The position numbers and the translations under genes were made by a program. From assembly GCF_963662255.1 (NCBI RefSeq), contig NC_085047.1, positions 51,644,006 to 51,708,005 on the forward strand: 64,000 nucleotides of DNA, given 5' to 3'. Under the pieces are notes generated by a model. It did no database searches. It had not been told where the DNA came from and saw only the letters and a program-made list of their open reading frames with translations. The stretch comes from Cinclus cinclus. Its lineage: Eukaryota > Chordata > Aves > Passeriformes > Cinclidae. This document shows, piece after piece, positions 61,723-64,000 of the stretch. The stretch's first letter is position 1, and every line of letters begins with the position of its first letter.

Positions 61723-63337
61723 AGTTTTAACATTCTGCTTTCACACTAACAAGTTTTTCTTGATTATCAGGAACAAGTAATCAAAGACTATCCCAACTAG
61801 TCTGTCATTCTAGGCACCTACATCCTCTTTGGCAGTAGTATAGTGCAAATAAAGAGTGGGCAAGCTTACCTTTTTCCAATGTATTACTGTAAACTGTAAT
61901 TCCCAAATGACAAGTGAATAAATTTTACATACTTGCATTTATCTTTGATTATGTCTCAACTATGACTCATGACAGTAAAAAAATAAAATGTTCTTAAAAG
62001 ATTGCCTTGCTAGATTAACTCTTTCAGTCTTAGAAGAAACATGCTTATTAAAAAGGCGGAGCTTCATAGGCATGGCAAGGTAAATAAGAAAGACTTCAGA
62101 CAACTATTTATCACAGGAACTACCCAGGAGTTATTCTGGATTCAAGCAGTCTCCTTTAATATTTTACATGTTACTGGGGGTGCAAGGCAAGAGGTGCAAC
62201 TACTGTTCTATTCTTCACATTTCTCTTTCTTGCTGAAAGTGTGTGTATCTCCTTCTGTTAACTCTTTCTTTCCTGCTTTTCCTTACAATGCTCAGCCAGT
62301 CTCCAGCTTTTACTTCCTGAGGGTGCTCTTCATGAATGTGCAATCTCCTCCCAAGCATTCTACCTGAGCCACTCCATTTCTTTGTAAGACCAAGTAGCAG
62401 ACTAACCAAGATCAATCTGCAAAAAGAACACACACAATCTGTCATGGGTGAACATACTGCAACTTGGTGCTCCCTGTCCTCCTGTATGACAAATTACTGA
62501 AGATGGTAGGAAGGATGGTGACTAGAAGATCAAGTCTCATACATTTAAAGTTAGTTTAACCAACACTCAAATTAACACTCAAATTAAGATTTTGAGAATT
62601 AAGACTGGTAATTTCTCTCTGTAAGCTCTCAGTAAATTCACCCTCCATATAATTTATACCCTGATGTTTATTTCCATCCCATTCTAAGGAGCTATAGAAA
62701 GTTCATATAGGTGGAGCCTCAAAAGTATGTTACAGAGTGTTTAACTATCCACAGTATAGAAAAATATATATAGTATGTACAACAACTTTAACTAATATTA
62801 TTTCTTTAAAAAATAATAAAATTAACCTCTCTCTTTTCCCCCTGGGAATCTAATGCCAAAAGTGTTAACATGGTTTTCCATCCTGCAGTTCTATGATCCA
62901 GTCTCTCTCTTTACACAAGTAAGACCTTATTCATATCACCTATATTTAGATTTTTAGCTTAAATTCTAAGTGCATGATGGTGTACAGGCACTAAAATACC
63001 TCTGTATGCAACAGAGAGATATTTGCAAAAGGTGACCCAGAACTCCCGCAGGCATTTTGCTCTGTGTGGATTAGAAATGGATGTACAAACACTTGGCTTC
63101 TGGCCTAGATAATTCAGATAAGTCTAACACTAGGTGAAGAGAATCCTTGATGGAATCTCAAACTGTGGTGGAGGTACATGGCTGTTTTCTGGCTCAAAAT
63201 GTATTAGTGAGAACAGTTAGCAAAGCATGCAATGGAGAAGTGAAATCAGCATATTAGAGGTCCTCCTTTAACTATTCAATTCTTTATATTACCTGCAAAT
63301 ACTAAAAGATTCAAACACTGCAGGCTTTTGGAGGCTG
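61723..63337. other. AT-rich non-coding stretch
   Basis: No gene recognised. A 108-codon plus-strand frame and a basic 76-codon minus-strand frame near 62.0-62.4 kb have no splice support. A 12-base word AACACTCAAATT is doubled at about 62562-62585. Confidence 0.5.
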
Positions 63338-63441
63338 TTTTTTTGCTAAGTTTTTTTTTGTTCTGTTTTGCTTTATTTTCTGGGTTTTTTTGTGGGTTTT
63401 TTTTTTGGGGGGGTGGTTTTTTGTTGTTTTTTTTTTTTTTG
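63338..63441 (+). repeat. G/T-rich low-complexity tract
   Basis: T and G make up nearly all of about 100 bases, with a GGGGGGG run inside. It is the same type of tract as at 10.1, 31.8 and 37.6 kb. Confidence 0.85.
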
Positions 63442-64000
63442 CATTCATTGGAAGAAAAACCTAAATTTGCATTAGCTTATTTCTCAATGGCATTTCTCTG
63501 GCTACCTACAGTTTTGACTTTGTTACACTCTGGAAGGGTGTAAGACCCTTAACTGGAAACCTTAACTTGGCATTAGCAGTAATTCTTGCCACTGAGTTGA
63601 TACCACATTTCATACACCACAGATACCAAAAATATCACATACAAAAAAACCGCAGGATTATATAATTTTGTTAGTTTTTTAATGATTTTTTTCTGGAAGT
63701 AATGAAGAAACAAAAATGTAGCCACAATCAGAAAATACAGAAAAGTGTAAATACAGGATATAGCTGAAGTAGCTGGAGTCGTTCCACAAGGTTCTGGCTT
63801 GGTGAAACAGGAAAGCTATTTAAAATGAACATGTCTGAAGAGTGGGAACAAATAAATCAAACAGTGAGAGCAAATACATGATGAATAGATCATTAAAAGA
63901 GTAGTGTAGGTTTCATTTTCAGCAATTTCAAATGGTACTATGAAGCACATGGTAGTGCTATAGGAAACAACGTCATTATATCAGACATAGACCTCTTAAC
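63442..64000. other. AT-rich non-coding stretch
   Basis: Nothing recognisable. Confidence 0.5.

Noticed and set aside
61867..61890. 24-base minus-strand microexon before AAG|GTAAGC
   Set aside because: The donor is good, but with only eight codons there is no way to tell it from chance.
1..64000. tRNA, rRNA or small nuclear RNA genes
   Set aside because: No box B-like GGTTCGA context with a cloverleaf and no recognisable U6, 5S or 7SK sequence was seen on reading through; a covariance-model scan would settle it.

Overview
This looks like avian nuclear DNA, most likely from a songbird or a relative: AT-rich, with almost no CpG and no compact genes. The bird signal comes from the repeats. There are five truncated CR1 LINE 3' ends, two old solo LTRs of one endogenous-retrovirus family familiar from passerine genomes, and pentanucleotide ATTCT arrays of the kind that form the tail of one CR1 subfamily. 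No bacterial or viral gene organisation is visible. I found no tRNA or rRNA gene, CpG island or CRISPR array.

Layout. 0-3 kb: AT-rich sequence with a plus-strand CR1 end and a minus-strand CR1 end. 3-5.5 kb: a richer block with several stop-poor segments, one minus-strand exon-like segment (4510-4693), then an AT-rich block with homeodomain-type cores (4960-5420). 5.5-16.7 kb: mostly featureless sequence with scattered simple repeats. 16.7-20 kb: a minus-strand CR1, an exon-like minus-strand segment ending in a stop (18107-18236), a layered GGAA array and a CpG-bearing candidate conserved element. 22 and 29.6 kb: two copies of an unnamed GC-rich dispersed repeat. 31.8-32.0 kb: a long imperfect inverted repeat around a TA array. 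34 kb: an exon-like minus-strand segment beside a CR1 fragment. 39 kb: two TA arrays. 49.2 and 60.7 kb: the two LTRs. 54.8-55.8 kb: a perfect hairpin, an ATTCT array and the best-spliced minus-strand exon candidate. 58.3-59.5 kb: a plus-strand exon candidate, then the longest CR1 copy, whose tail grows into ATTCT and then ATTCC arrays.

No protein-coding gene can be named with confidence. The long open frames are short for the base composition or lie on repeats. A few short segments combine an open frame with acceptable splice sites, and three of those on the minus strand (about 55.7, 34.1 and 18.2 kb) have matching phases and end in a stop. They could be exons of one gene with large introns. 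A rough estimate says several such segments should appear by chance in 64 kb on two strands, so they are given as candidates only. The safest reading is intergenic or intronic bird DNA dominated by decayed retroelements.
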